64,000 nt of DNA from Lichenostomus cassidix (Eukaryota; Chordata; Aves; Passeriformes; Meliphagidae). The translations under genes and the position numbers were made by a program. Each line of letters opens with the position of its first letter. Position 1 is the stretch's first letter. The notes below the pieces were generated by a model. That model was not told the origin of the DNA. It saw only the letters and a program-made list of their open reading frames with translations, and did not search any database. Location: positions 28,423,944 through 28,487,943 of the forward strand of contig CM039188.1 in the NCBI GenBank assembly GCA_008360975.2, given 5' to 3'. This document shows, piece by piece, positions 11,901 to 26,900 of the stretch.

Positions 11901-14900
11901 CTAAGTTTTAAATGGTACATTAATATGAAATAGAAGAGAGCACTGTCGGCTGAAATGATGCACATTAACGTATATAACTAAACAAATTTATGGTAAACAG
12001 CATATTTACTGAAATGAGGTCATCTTGGCTGATGGAAACAACAACATTTACTGAAAAGCCTACATCCATTTGCAAGTCAGTGCATTTTATAGTTTCCAAC
12101 CAAATAATAGGCTATAAAGGGAAAACCTAAAGTGTACAAATAAACAGTCATCTTGATTTAGATGATCAGCTTTGATTTTATCTTTTTGCTGATTTAAATC
12201 ATTATTAAAATTGGAGATGGAAACAGCATGAATCATTTTTACTTCATTTTATTGTATATATAACAATGAGGCTTTTATCTGCAGGAAACAATTCTTGAAT
12301 TGTATATTGTAAATAAAGAGAGAAAAATAAATCTCTCCTAATGTCAATAAAATTAGCTTGCCTCAAGGGTATGAGTTGCTTTTCTAGTTAAACAGCCTGC
12401 AAAAGGAATGCTGTTCCCACTGCTTGAGTTTAAAATTTTCGTGTGATGGTTTCCCAGCCCCTTTTCCTCCACTTGGCAAACAGCTCATCCACCTCCTGCA
12501 ACTGTGGGATCCCCCGTGGCTCCATGTGTGTCTCCCCCACCTCAGCATGGAGTCTGTGCACCAGCAGCTCTCACACCCTTCCTCCCAGCCCCACTCCCAG
12601 CAGCTCGGGGCTGCTTTTGCATTTGTCTGTTTCCCACAGAGCAGAGCTGTGGCTCTTAGGGGAGCCAGGACCATTCCCTGCCTCCCTGGGCTCTGGGCAT
12701 CCTCAGCTTGCAGTGGAACCTCCACCTGATCCTGTTTCTTTCCTCTGTCACAGCCACAGAGTAAAAAGTGCATCTGACTTCAGATGCAGCTGTTCTGGTC
12801 TGTCAGGGACATGAGACTCCCAAATATTGTTCTCCAAGGTCTGTCACACCCAAACTGTGACAGAAGCTTCAGTGTGTCCTGCATTAGCAAGGAACCTTTT
12901 TTTATCCAATAAGGTCCTTAGTGTTGAGCAATGGCACATCCCTTCTCAGATACTTCCCAGCTGGACACCTTTCAGGCTCTCAAAATACCTAAGTGGGGGT
13001 TTTGGTAAATGCACCTCTCTGAGACACAAATAGGAGCTTAAGGGACTCTGGCCTACATATCTTTTACCTGGAGTCACACCAGGATTGCTTTCGCTATCAG
13101 CCAGAGGAAAAATAGCTCAGGTCAAGAGGAAGAGCATGTCCAGGCTCTCTGTCTGTCCCTTTCCTTGTCCCCATGTCAGGGGAGTTCCTGCATGTCACTG
13201 TAACTTCACAGGGACCCCCAGAAGCAAAAGAAGAGGGTAATTCCATCTTGCACTTTGAATGCTGGACGGTATTCTGATGTGGAGTGGGTCTCTCCAAACC
13301 TTGACAGATACTCAGAGCAATAGGAGATGGACTTCTTCTAGGGGATATTACTGCCTTAGTCTTCAGAGCTGTCTGCTTGTGACATGAAGACTCTCGTTCC
13401 CTTGGGTTTTTTGGGGTTTCTTTTGAGAGGCTATGCCAACCTATTCTTGTTTGCTGCCCTGAGTATCTCAGGAAAAGCTAAAATTATGAGTACACTTAAA
13501 ACAGAAGCCTCACAAGGGTGGAACAGCAGCCAAAATTGCCATCCATGTGATTTCCAGAAAGAATATCTGTGACTACAGTTAAGTGAAGGGATTGCACACA
13601 GATGAGTCTAATCTGCTAGAAATAAAATCTGTTGGAGCATCGTGGGAGAATTGCTCTTTTTTTTTCATTATATCCCTGTGCACAGTCCATTCCATTTTTA
13701 AAATGCGCTAATGACTGAGACTTTCTTATCAGAGGACAAGAAATGTAAACCCTTATTTCAAATGGAGGAATTATAGACTTCATTAACATATTAATAGGAA
13801 CATTATTGCTCTATTTATAGGTTACAGTAAATTTTAAGCACAACAGTCAGGTCTGTGTTACCTTAAAATAGAAGTTGTAATTCAAGACAAGGCGGGTGGA
13901 TGTCTGGTACATCTGTCAGAGCTTTATTAAGCATCATATTTAAGATTTAGATTTATCTGGGTAAATCTAGATGAGACAAATTCTTCTGATTATGATCTAA
14001 CAGTTTGTTATTGGACTCAATTATTTTCAGGAACATTTCACAACAGTTTTGATTCTTGTGTAATACTAACTCATGCTCCCTGTAACATGCTTACCTTGGC
14101 TTGTTTCAGATGAACTACCTTATCATTGAAGAAAATGTGGACAATGATCCCTGCAAGTTTGCTCTAATGAGCCGGGAAACATCAGACAGAGTCATTTTGC
14201 AGGCAGCTAACCCAGAAATTCAGCAAGCTTGGGTACAGGACATCAACCAGGTCCTGGACACACAAAGAGATTTCCTAAATGGTACGTATGTGGTCTTTGT
14301 TCTGTTTCCCAAACTGTGGCACTAAATGGGATTTAGGATCTTTGTTTCCTCTATGGGAACAATATTGAGTGACTTCTTCTCATAACAAAAATCCCAGGGA
14401 GAAAACTCCAGTCCAGTCTGCCTGTCATTAAGCACTGGGTCAGTCGGTGTCCAGAGAGTAAATAGGAAGGAGTCATAATTTACAGGTGGGATGAAGACTG
14501 CCTCACCATCCACCCCCCTACAGGTCCCAGCTCTGCAGGGCAGCAGCTGCTTTAAAAAAACAATAATCAAAACAAAACAAAAAAAAAAAAAAAGGAAAGG
14601 GCTAGTAAAAAAAGGAAAGGGGCTTTTTTTTCTCCTAGGACCCATAGAAGCTGTGCATGATCAGGGGCCTTTCCAAAGTACAAGCTTTGTTTTAGAAACA
14701 GATTTGACGTGATCTGAAATAATATCTCAAATTAAAGCTATGTTTAAAATAAAAGCTCTCAAAAATCAACAAAAGTGTGTAATTTGAAAATACAGAGGAA
14801 TCAAATTCAGATTAACAATTTTAGCTTGCTCTTGCTCATGAGTGGATGAGGGTAAGATGAGGGAACAGGACTAGAGAAAGAATCTAAAAATAGTATCTCT

Positions 14901-17900
14901 TTTGTCTGTTTGGAAGCAACAAAGTTGCTTTGGATGCCTCCAAGATTGCTTTGCACTATTCATTTTGAAACAGCTTGTTTTATGGAGTTTATATTAGAGT
15001 TCTATATTTAATAGCCTAATGCATGTTCAATAATACAACTTACTTGCTTGAATTAAGATGTTTTGGCTTGCCACAATAAGTTGGGGGGTACTTTTGTTTG
15101 TTTTTTGTTTGGGGGTTTTTTTGGGTTTTGTTACTCGGTTTTGTGGATTTTTTGTTGCAAAATGGGAAGAGGCTCTTTCAGTTCACAGTTTTCTTCAATG
15201 TGGCAGTTTTAAGAATTTTAATTCAGCTTAATTTTACTTTTCAGAAGTTAAGTGGGAAGGGGTTACGTGCAAAAGTTGTTTGTGACAATTCAGAATCTAT
15301 GGCTGAGCTGAGAAGGGAAATAGTATTTCACCCATGATGCCACATTGGTTTTGGGTTTTCGTGACTTGGAATAGAAATGGCCTGATACAAACATTGTAAA
15401 ATGATTCCTTTAATACACTGGTGAGATGAACAGTCCAAGTTCTCCAGTTTAACCAGTTGGTACCAAAACTTGATGGGCTTATGCCAGTTCAGTTGGCTTT
15501 GAATGAGGAATTATTTGAATAAAAGTAAGTTCCACTAACAGTTAGCTACAGACTTTTTTTTTTAAAGCCTTGGGACAACTCCACAGGCACTAATGCAGGG
15601 TTTTTCTGTCCCTTCCATATCTTTCTTGCTTGTTCTTCTTATTTTTTTATATATTTCCTCTTATCTTCCCAGGACTTATTGCCCTATAAGCCTCTTTTTC
15701 TACTGAGGCATCTTCATAGGCCCTATTTGGCCTATCTTCTATGAGGCCAGCAAGCAATTTGATGGTTTAGGAACATAATCATCACTATCTCTAAAGCAAA
15801 AGCAAAAATAGATTTATATTAAAACACAAGCTTAAGGATTTACCTTAAAACTATAAATAAGATCCAAGAAAATTATATTGTATCTGGTAGAGCCTGTCCA
15901 GTCCAGAACATTTTAAGTGGCTTTTAGAATGTAATCTTATTGAGGCTGACTAATCTTTAAATATGTTCTTTAGCTTTGCATTTCATTAAAGCAGATGTTT
16001 TCTGTCCTTAAAATCATATTAAATCCACATTGAGCCAATGCTGCATAAACTTAAAAACAAAATATTCCCCCTGAGTTCTTGCCCAAGCTGTCTGTGATTT
16101 TTCTCTCTTTACCAGGGAAGTCCTAAAGCATGAGATTTGAATCCAAAGTTCATTAATGTAAAACTGTAATATTCAAGTTTTTCATATTTTTCCTTGGAAA
16201 AGTAAAAGCTGCTAAGCTTGAGAAACAGTCTGTGCATCAAGTGATGGTCTATTGTGAGTGTCCTTTAGGAAGCAAGCTGTAAAGAAAGTATGTCACTGCT
16301 GGATATGTTTCATAAGGAAAATGCCATTCATCTGTACCTTTTTTAAATCATGTTTTGTCGGGGGTGGGTAGCATTGAGAGAGAAAGAGAGAACATGCAAA
16401 TACATGGACACTGACTTTTGCCAGAAGCTTCTAAGAATACTGACAGATGATTAACAGGAGGCTGGAAGCCAGGCATCACTGTGATAGTTCATGGTGGAAT
16501 TAGTAGTCAGAAGTCGACACTCAGATAAATACCTTTTAAAGGCCCTGAGTACAGTAGATTGTTTCAAGATAGATTGATAAGTATCCATTCAGATCTTACT
16601 GCTAAAGACCTTGCAGCCTAACCTGCTGTATAAAATAGAAAAATGTCACTGTCAAAATCATTGTCAAAGTTCTCCCCAGCCCTCCTTGTCCCCTGTGCTG
16701 GTCTGCAGCAGGACCAAACCATTTCCAGTTGCAGCTGAGGTAAGCAAGTGAAACTGGCAGTCACTGTGGCATAAATACAATCTGCTTCTGTGACAAGGGT
16801 CACCATGTAGGTTTTGGAGCCAAGTAACCTTCCAGATTGCTACAGATCTATGTTGGTGTCCTTTTGAAGAAAATGGTGATCTGCCATCCTCCTTGATTTT
16901 TTTTGTTTGTTTTTTTTTTAGTGTGAAGTGATTTCTTGAGTTGTCCTGCCTTTCTCTGGAAGGGGAATGCTAGGGAGTGTTCTGTATGGTGCTGAGCTTT
17001 TCTGTTTTTCTTTCCTTTTCATCTTCTTGGGAAAGACATTCCTTCTGTTGTGGTTCCCTGGTGGGGCTGATGCTGTGACATTATGTCCTCTGTCTGCCTC
17101 TTGCTAGACTAGTCTCTCTGCATTCCAGTAGGTTTAGTCTGGTGCATGTACACAGTATTAACTGGCTATAAATCATCTGTTTAAAGCCACATGACATGCG
17201 AAAAACCAAGCCCATAGGTCTGGAGCTGGTAGTCTGAGCCCAGCAAATCTTTCTTTTCTCATTTACTCTGAGTCCCAGCCCTGATCCCTTCTCCTCCAAA
17301 CATAACAAATTATTTATTTCTTTACTATATGGAATTTTTATCTTTCCTTTTCCCAGTGCAAGCTCTCTCTATGACTATAAAATCTACTCTCCCAAGCAGA
17401 CTTTTTTTATGGCTTATGAAGCTGTTTAGTGTTGCCTGTTGGGTGTTTCCTGAAGAGGTTTGGACTGCTGGGATTGATGTCTTGGTGCCATCTATACTTC
17501 CTCACTTGCTGGCCAGTTCCAGCAGTTTCCTTGAACCAAAACAGTTAATGTAAAAAGCACATTGAGAGCCCAGTTGCAGTGCATCACATCTGAAGAGTCT
17601 TTAGTAGTCACACTTTCTTGGGAATCTGCAAATGAGACTTAGAGGTCTTGACCTGTGTTTTGTGATGTTAGCAAAATTCCCTGTAAATGTGCTGTGCATC
17701 TCTTACTCAGACTTCCATTTATTTTGGCTACAGGATATGATCAGTTTGTGCGATTTCAAAGAGAAGGAATGCAATTATGTGTGCTATAAATGGCAAACAT
17801 TTCAGCCCACTGACTGTGTTGGTCAGAGAAGCTGTCCCTCACAGCAGCATGGAGTGCACATCCAGTGTAACATGCTTGTGTCCTGTCTAGCCATGAACAT

Positions 17901-20900
17901 GCTGTGTGCTTCCTTGGGCAGCATCTCCTGTTCCTGCTTGGTTTGCAGCATACAAATCCGTTCTGTTTGAACCACCCCAGCTGTTTGAGCACCTCTGCAG
18001 CCCGTGGCAAGGCTGTGGGGAGTGTGTGGCTGATTCTTGTCCTCTCTTGCAGCGCTGCAGTCGCCCATCGAGTACCAGCGCAAGGAGAGCAGCTCGGCGG
18101 TGCTGCGGCCCCAGGCCAGCAGGGTCGCTCAGCCCAACAGCAGACCCCATTCCTCTATTCCAGTAGGGTCTGAGAAGCCTTTGAAGACTACAAGCCGTAA
18201 CCCATCTCTCCCACCCCTGAAGATATCTACCTCCAATGGCAGCACAGGGTATGAGCACTCACAGCCCGGAGACAAGTATGAACAAAGCAAGGTACTGAGC
18301 TCATCTGATAAAACATGATCTCATGGCACATTTCTTATACCACAGGTGATCCGTGGAGTTAGCTTTAATTATCGGCTGATCAGGTCAACAGGAATCAACA
18401 TACTGAAGCCAAGGGGTAAAATGTGATTTGGGAATAAACAACTCATGCACAATCTCTGGCATCCTCATTGATGGCACTTCATCTGGGAAACAGAGACAGA
18501 GCCTGACCCTGAAGCACTGATCTCAGTGTTTCTCAGGACACTGTGCTTGCAGATGTGGTGAACTAGATACCCACTTGCAGTACTGGCAGAAGCAATATTC
18601 AGGCTTCTCTAATATCCATTAACCCCCCATTCCTGAAAAAGGTCTATGGTAGGGAAGAGTTTAGACCTTTTCCCACGTAACAGCTCGTGGGGTGCCAGTT
18701 AAAGGTTGTAATTTGGGTACATGTGCACTGCACACAAACCACCAAAGCATCAGTGGCCACCAACCGTGTTTGGACCCTGCTGCTGACTGAGGTTGACCAA
18801 AGCCACTTTCAAAATGACCTATATTTAACTGTGAGTATTCACTCAGCTTCTAACGTTGAGCCTTCATTGGTCTTTCTCTCCCTTTGGCTCAGCACAGACC
18901 ATTCATCTGTAACACCCAGCAGATGAGAGCACCCGGGGGCACAGCCGTTAGCAGCTCTGAAATCTGACGTGAAATAGGAGACTGGTTTGTATTAGGTTAC
19001 TGCCACCTTTCAGACCCTTAAAATCTTTTTCTGCCAATGTGAACTTCCAAGTGTTTTATGTCCTTTTCCCTGGTCTGGTTAGGCTGGACATGAATTGGTG
19101 GGATCACTGCCAGAAAGGGCAGGTTCCTCCACACTGCCCGCTCACCGGTTTGTGTTGTGTCCGTTTTCAGACTGATTTGGGAGGGTGCAATGGGACCTCT
19201 TCCATGGTGGTGATTAAAGATTACTATGCACTGAAGGAGGATGAGATCTGTGTGAATCAAGGAGAGGTGGTTCAGATCCTTGCTATCAACCAGCAGAACA
19301 TGTTCCTGGTGTACCAGCCTGCAAACGACCACTCTCCAGCTGCTGAAGGATGGATCCCTGGCAGTATCTTGGCTCCCCTCCCTAAATCCACTACAGATAA
19401 TAGCGATGGAAGCATCAAGTAAGTGCCATATTGGCTTCGCTGGGAGCACTGTGTGGATTTTTTGAGGAAAATAAAATAAATAAAAATAAACAAACCCAAA
19501 TGGTAGGGAAATCCTGCTGATTTTTATCTACAGTGCCATTGGAACAAGCTGAGTGGTCAATCCGCAGCGTCGGGCAGCCATGGTGGATAGCTCGGGTTTT
19601 GCTTATTTTCATTTTGTGGGATTTTGTTTATACTTTGGAGAGAAATAAAACCATAGACGGTTAAAGATACGCTTTATGTGACACCATTTTACACCAACAT
19701 GGACCTGCTTGGACTGGACTTATATTTATGTTGTATTAAGTTGCTAATCTATATATTGGTTATAACAGCATCTAGATTTAAAAAAAAAGAAAGCAAACAA
19801 AAATCCAGGCTCTGTGTTGGACTGAGGTTTGCTTCTCAAGGAGGAGAGATTTTGTTGTCTATGGCAATTTCCTTGTACAGCTTGTATCTTTTTTTTTTTT
19901 TAATTTGTTTTGGGATTTTTTTCTGTTTGCAGTAATTTTTGTAATATATTTTTTGGTTTGCAAGACCCCCATCCAAGTACATTCCTGTATAAAGTATTTT
20001 GCACTATTTAAAAAAAAAAAGAAACAAACTCATATTGATGAAGTCAGGTTGTGCAATATAATGGATAGTCGCAATGTTCATCATTGTACCTGTAATGTAA
20101 CTAATTTTAAATGTACTATTTTAAATATGTAAAATAAATTTTCACCATGAGCATGTTTTAATGAGGTAAAAGAATTAGTTTGACCCTTTTTTTTGTTTTG
20201 TTTGATTTTGTTTTGGTTTGGTTTTAATTTTGTTTATAATATTTTGTTGCTTATTTAACAAATGTGTGGATATATATTTTTCTTTTCTGATTTTTAGAAA
20301 TTTGTCAGTCTGAAATGACTAATGCAAGAAAGTGGTTTTTTGGTATTAAATACAGAAGGTACAACCCTCTTTTCAGTAATACCTGTTGATTTCTTTTAAG
20401 CTCTAAAATGACTAGATGGTAATGCATGATGTATGTTACAAATTGTGTTACCTTACACAAATACCTCAAGGCGCAGAATTGAACACAAGGAAAGATTTTG
20501 TGAGAGATTCACTAAAAATAATAACTTGATCTGTGCTGCCATTTCAGTTAAGGGACATGATAACTTTACCTGTCAGTCAGTAATGAATGCTACCTGGAAT
20601 TGCATGTTAAGCCAAAGGAATTGCTTGGCACATCTCTTGCACATCCGCCACGGCCATTCCCGGGTTCCTCTCTAGCCACAAATGCAACCACATGCCCTTA
20701 GAATCATCCACGGTACCAGACTCCTTGTGAAGACTGATTTCATGGCAGCTGTACAGTAAAATTCTGCATCAAATTCTGTAGGTGGATGAATTGTGGCCAG
20801 GAAGGTATGACAAAATTGAAAGAGAAGTGAATTGCACTTCTCTCTTTCTCACTGCAGTGAGATCGAAAGTCCTAAATGATGTTTTCAGACTCAAACAGCT

Positions 20901-23900
20901 AAAACAACCCTGAAAACGAAAAGATTCTTGGATAATAGGAGCCCTATGAGTAAAAAACAGCCTGTAGCCATGCTATCTTCAACCCTATCTCGTCTGCCAG
21001 ATCACAGTGACTAATTAGTTTAAGTAATAAAACTGCTTCTTCTGTGACAAATACCATACACAAAATATATGGTCGATCCAGTAGTGTGGCACCATGAATT
21101 ACTCACTGATAGGTCAGGGAGTCCATCAGCCATGTTCTTGACTCTTACATATCCTAAAGGAAAATAAACAGTCCTGAGGTGTTGGATAACTTCCCCTGCT
21201 CTGCACTTCTCATTTGGACCTTCTCCAAAAAAGCCCAAATACCCATCAGCACTCAGTGCCTGAGCCCTGCAGGGTGCTCTGGTGCTCCCTGTGCTCAGAC
21301 ACGGCTGCCCCAACACATTGAGGTAGTGCAGACTAATCCTGGTTGCAAAAGCAGTTGTCATGACCCAGTTCAGTCTTGTGGCAGTGGCAGCATTTGCTTT
21401 TTCTTTACCTGAGCTATTGCACAGCTCCCATCAGGTGCTGAGGTGTGAGCAGGAAACGCTTAGGATCAGACGCAGTGTTCATGGGGGAGCGTCGGCTGTG
21501 TGGGGCATCCTTTGGGTCCTACCTTGCTAACATACTGCGTTTTATTGGCATCACAGGTGATCCCTGGATTTCATACAACTTCCTTTGTAAAATGTATCAA
21601 GGTACTGTAGACGTGACATGTGCCAAACATTGGGCTTAAACATGCAAATCAAATTTGCATGACTTAAAGGTGGGCAGATGCTTTGAACCTGGATCCTAGC
21701 TCATCACACTGCTGTTCTGAGAGCTTTATGCTTTAGACAACATACCCCTCCCCAAATTCTTCCCCAACCCGTCCACTCTTTAAGCCAAATGAAATCCATA
21801 TCAAGAACTGTTTCAGTTTTTTCTTAATTTCTTATGTCTGCTTTGATACGCAATTCTGTCGTCAACACAGCATTGCTCTTACAAAGGGTGACATTGGTCT
21901 TTAATTATTTTTTTCCAAGAATAAGGTCATAGGAGCAGTAATAAGGGGTGAAAAATTTACTGGAAATGGTGGCTGCTGTGGTACTAGCCAAAACCCATGG
22001 GCTGACTGATGTCCTCTCTATCTGGATTGGCAAAGTCAAATGGGAAATTCTTGGTCTTGAGAGGCACAGCAGAGCTTATTCTAGGAAATGACTTTTCTCT
22101 TGGAAAGTTAATAATGCAGCTCCTATTTTTTTGAGCTGTTTGTGTTCTGAGCGACATGTAGGGAGCAACGACTTGAATTTCTTATTTTTTTTTAATTTGC
22201 TGCACTGAGTGATCTATTAGGACCATTCCATATTTATATTTGTTACACTGCTTTTAACCAACATGACTGAGGACCAAATTGGTCTTTAAATATTGCAAAA
22301 TTAAAATAAATTTCTGTTTGTGACAATGCAAGACAAAGTCCCTGAAACCAGATTACCAAGTTCTAGTTGCCTGTGCTTCCATCATGGACATTTTTTTCCT
22401 GCTCCATGCATTTAAACAGCAAGTGTGGCACAACATCTGCTTTGCAGAACTCTTTGGTTTGGTTTTTGACTTCAACTCTCATTGCTGAGATTGAGACAGG
22501 CATATTGCCTGCCAGTGGCTTTCACCTTCTAGGGAATTGCAGTAATTGCAAATGTGGATGCTGGCTCCCCTTTCCAAAACCTTTCTTCCTGCTATGATTT
22601 GCCATTTGACTGCTGCGTTTTTTGGTACAACAGGAAGTCATGTTCATGGCATACCCTGCGCATGAGAAAGCGGGCGGAAAAGGAGAGCAGTGGCAAAAAT
22701 GAAGCCAATGGGCCACGTAAATCCAAGGATATTCTGGGGAACAAAGTCTCTGTTAAAGTGAGTAAGGCCATCTGAAAGCTCTGTGCTGCTCTCCTGCTTC
22801 CCATCCTTTCCACCCCCTGTAGCATCCTCTCCTGAGAGAGGGAGGGGGCGGCAATTTTGAGTTTGGGTTTTGGTTTTTTGTTGGGTTTTTTTTTCAACTT
22901 CAGTTTTGGTTTTGGTTTTTTTTTTCCTTTTTTGTAGTATCCATTTTAGCAGGATTTTTGCATGCAAGATGAAATGCAGTCTTTGTTTTTGTTTTCTTTT
23001 TCCTGGCATCCCACATGCAAGTAAGTAATCTTCATTAAAAAAACGCCAACTATATACATGGTTAAATAACTTAAAATTGGGACGCTAGTGATTTACTGAC
23101 CTCTGATTTAGCCCAGTCTGCAGCTTCATCAGAGCAGCTGCAGCAGTGAGAAAGCCACTGGGTGAACCAATGGCCTTGCAGAAGTTGATGAGTTGTCTTT
23201 AGGTCAATATTTCACCAGATGTTAAGATAAGGGGCTCCCAGCCTGGGGTTGCTTAAGGTTTTTGGTCTAGGGAGATGGTCTCAATGACCTTTTTCTTTCC
23301 ATGTTATCAGACAGGGCAGAGATGCTGACTCTGTCTGGCCAGGAGAAGGTCTTGTGTGTGTCTGTGTGTGTGTGTGTGTCTGTGTGTCTGCGTCTCTCTC
23401 TCTTTCTCTGAGATCTCCCAGTATGGAAAAGGTTGAGAACTGTGGGGTTAAGCTCCATCTTCTGCTCTGGGTGCCTGACTACTGTGCTCCAACTCAGAGG
23501 ATCCATCCCTATAAACCGACCATGAGGCCTGCTCAGGACTAATCTGGGGCTTTCCCTCCCAACAGAGGCAAGCAAACACTTGTGATTTTGACACAACCAA
23601 AGCCCAGCCTTGATTCAGGAAAGCACTTGAGCATGTCCTTTGGATCCACCCCTCTCCAGGAGAGCCCATGATTAAGTGTTTTCCTTTGCAGAGGCTTTCT
23701 GTCTTACAAGCCTGGTGCAATAGCCCTGGCATGTGCAAAGGGAGGAACCCTGACACTGCATCCCTGGACAAGGAAGGACTGCGCCCGAGGGAAGCAGCTG
23801 CTCCAGCATGGTGGCACAGTTCTTCCTCCTCGTGCTTCCTCCTTGTTTTCACTACCTGAACGAATTGCAGAATCACTGCTGCTTCTCTGGCAAAAGCATG

Positions 23901-26900
23901 TCTTTGCCTTTGCTTCCCTTGTTTTGTTGTCGGTTTGTTTTTGTTTGTGTTTTAGGAGCATTTTCCTTACTGTTACCCATTTCCATGCTGCTCACAACTG
24001 CTTGACTAACCAATCTCTTTTTCTAATCTCTTGTTCTCTTTCTTCCTCTTCATGCTGCCAAACAAGGAGACAAACAGCTCAGAGGAATCAGAGTGTGATG
24101 ACCTTGACCCCAATACTAGTATGGAGGTAGAGACGATCATCCTTGTGATTATTTTTTTCCCAAGAACATATGTCTGTTTTGCAATGTCGTTGCTGCAAGG
24201 GGAGTTGGTGGGTCTGTACTGATTGCAGGCATGTGTGCCAATTTAGTGTGAGTCACACCAAGTGTCAATTCTGGTTTTGCCAAGCCTTGAACTGGAGTTT
24301 GGGCTTCCTTTCTAGTGGGAGCAGTGGAGGGAGCACACTAACAAGCTCCTGCTGAGCTGGAGGCTCACCTAGCCACTCTCAGTCTCTGTTTCCCACCTGG
24401 GACCTCATTCCAACAATAATGTACATGTGTCAGCTGCTGATAAATGTAGCACCTTTCTACATTAAAAACACCCCTTGCCCTGGCAATACATGCTTGCACT
24501 GCCAGTCAAGCCTGTGTTATGCATCACTGGAAAAATATTGTACCACAACCAGCACTTTATCTGAAAAATCAGAAAAGACGACGTTTCCTTCTTCTCTTAG
24601 TAGAGTGGGAATTGCATTTCTGTCAAGGAAAGAGAATGGTGAAACCAATTGTGTGAATGTACCTGTATCAGAGATGTGTACCTGTATCACAGAATGCAGA
24701 TAGGTGGACCCAAATTATGGTACATTATGCTACTGTTTTTGCAGTGTGGAACCACCAGTTCTAGTGGAGTGCCTTGTTGAGAGAGCCTGAAAGAGCATAA
24801 AATCATGGAGAGTTATGTATCTGGTTCTCCTCAATTAAGAGCTTGCAGGATCTTTTTTTTTCCTCCAGTTTATAGTGACTACACAAAGCATTTCTATACA
24901 TTGTTCCAAGGCTGAAAAAGGTTCCTGCTGAAACAGGCAAGGACATGGTTCAGAGAGATGGTGATTTTGTGGTGATGACAGGACAGGCCACTGGAGAACA
25001 GGGATATCTGTGTCCTAGCAGATCTCCTGGATGCTGTTAGACAGGCTGCACTATAAACATCCTGCAAAAGAAAGCTGATCTTCCTCCTAGAGGGAAAATA
25101 AAAAGAGGGAGAAGTGAATTGATGTGTACCACCTAAGCTGTTGACCTGAAAGCTCACTTTCATTTTAATTGTGTTGGCATGTGTGCTAAAGAAAAGCTTT
25201 TGACCCAGCTGACATCCTGAAGATTGAATGGTCCTTACCACTAAAGCTGCATTATTCCCAGGAGTGTGTTTGCATTTTCAAATAGTGTTTTGCCAGTCAG
25301 AGGTAACAACTGGAAGTGTATGTGTTTGTTACAAGGCTGTGCCCATTATCACACATGAGTCTGTGGAAGCTTTCACTCACTTAAAATTGCCCTGTGGCAT
25401 AACAGGTGGCTGAGACACAGCTGAATATACAGAGCTGGGTGAAAACCACTGTTCTTTTGCAGAGGATTTCTGTGTTTTGACTTTGCTCAACAGGAGGAAA
25501 AACACATGGTTTAGAATTTCCAGTGGGAGGTATCTGAGTCCTTGCACTGTCGGCATTTCTAGTCTTCTTGATTGTTTGATTTGGGTTTTTACCATGGTAC
25601 AGCCTACTGTTCTGAAGTTCAGGAGGAAAAAAGGCCTTCCTATTAAAACAAAAAGACACCAATGTGAAGTCCTAGCTATGGTATCAATCTGCTTTTGGGG
25701 AAGCAACTGTGTGCCTTCTGTGTGACACGATTTACACTCAGAAAGCCCCATCCTGCATCTCTGTGATCACTTACTGGAGGTGACAGTGCCACTGCACTGC
25801 AGTCCCCAGGAGCCACAGTGTTCCTCATGGCTTGGAAAGCTCGAGTTTGCTTCTGACAAAACTCTCTGGGGCTGAGCAAATATTTAAAATGGCAGAGGGA
25901 GAGAAGATAAGAGAACAATTGTGGAGGTGACTTACTAAGGTCACACTGCCCTGCAAGGAGCAGCATGGCCCTTCCTTTGTGCTGGTTTTAGTACACCTGC
26001 AGCCAGGATTAAATGTGGTCATCTCACTGGTCTGGCTAACAAATAATGGGGGAAAAGGATTGCTGATACCCAGTATAAACTAAATAAAATCATCTGGAGG
26101 GAGCAGAGCAAGGGCAGGCTCATAAAATGCTCATGAAGCCCTAGAAGAGGACATGGGGAAGTCTGGTCTGTAAAGGTCTAGAGTATTCACCTACTGGAAG
26201 CCGCAGTTGTTCTCCCTTTCCCTTCATTATGATTGTTTTCATTCTCCTTTTCAAACCTGTTAAAGTAAATGAGCTATATTACAGCCTGGGAGGCCAAAGT
26301 CTTTTCTCATTAAATCAGAGGCAAAACAAGGTAATTCCAACACCAGAGCCTGATTCAGGGCTTCATGGATCTTCCAGGTTTTGTGTGCTGGGCTTAGATA
26401 ACTTAAAGAGTTGTGCTACCCCTCCAGCCCAGCCGGTGTGTGCAGTGAACATCTGCATCTCACCTGGTTTTGCTTTCCCTGCTCTGCGTGGAACATCCAC
26501 TGCTGAGTTCACAGGGCAGCTGGAGACAACGTGACTGACGGCCCAAGGAGAGGGAACACCTTGTCCTGACACCTGGCCAGGCTCGTGAGGGGGTTTATAG
26601 ACACTGGGAGTGCTGGCAGAAGAGCTGTGTCCCAGCCAGCAACACTCAGAGGTGCCTTTCCTGTGTCATTAAGGTGGAGTCATCATTACAGCCAGGTAAT
26701 AACAGGGCAACTCACCTGGCTGCCTTCACAGGACTGTCACCCCTGACATCCCTCTTCTTCTCTTCGTGCATGAGAACGTGCACCCAGTGCTGGAACAGAG
26801 AGAGCAGTCTCTACATGCAAAGCAGACAAATTAATTACCTGGAAACGTGGGTGCAGTTTACCTCCACCCTACTCACTGCACTAGAAGTCAGTCAGCTGGG

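Noticed and set aside
19018..19449. 143-residue minus-strand ORF
   Set aside because: Antisense shadow of the conserved KALRN SH3 exon.
23217..23300. Possible CR1-like fragment (GGTCTAGGGAGATGGTCTCAATGACC)
   Set aside because: Too short and too diverged to separate from chance, unlike the clear CR1 tail at 52878-53037.
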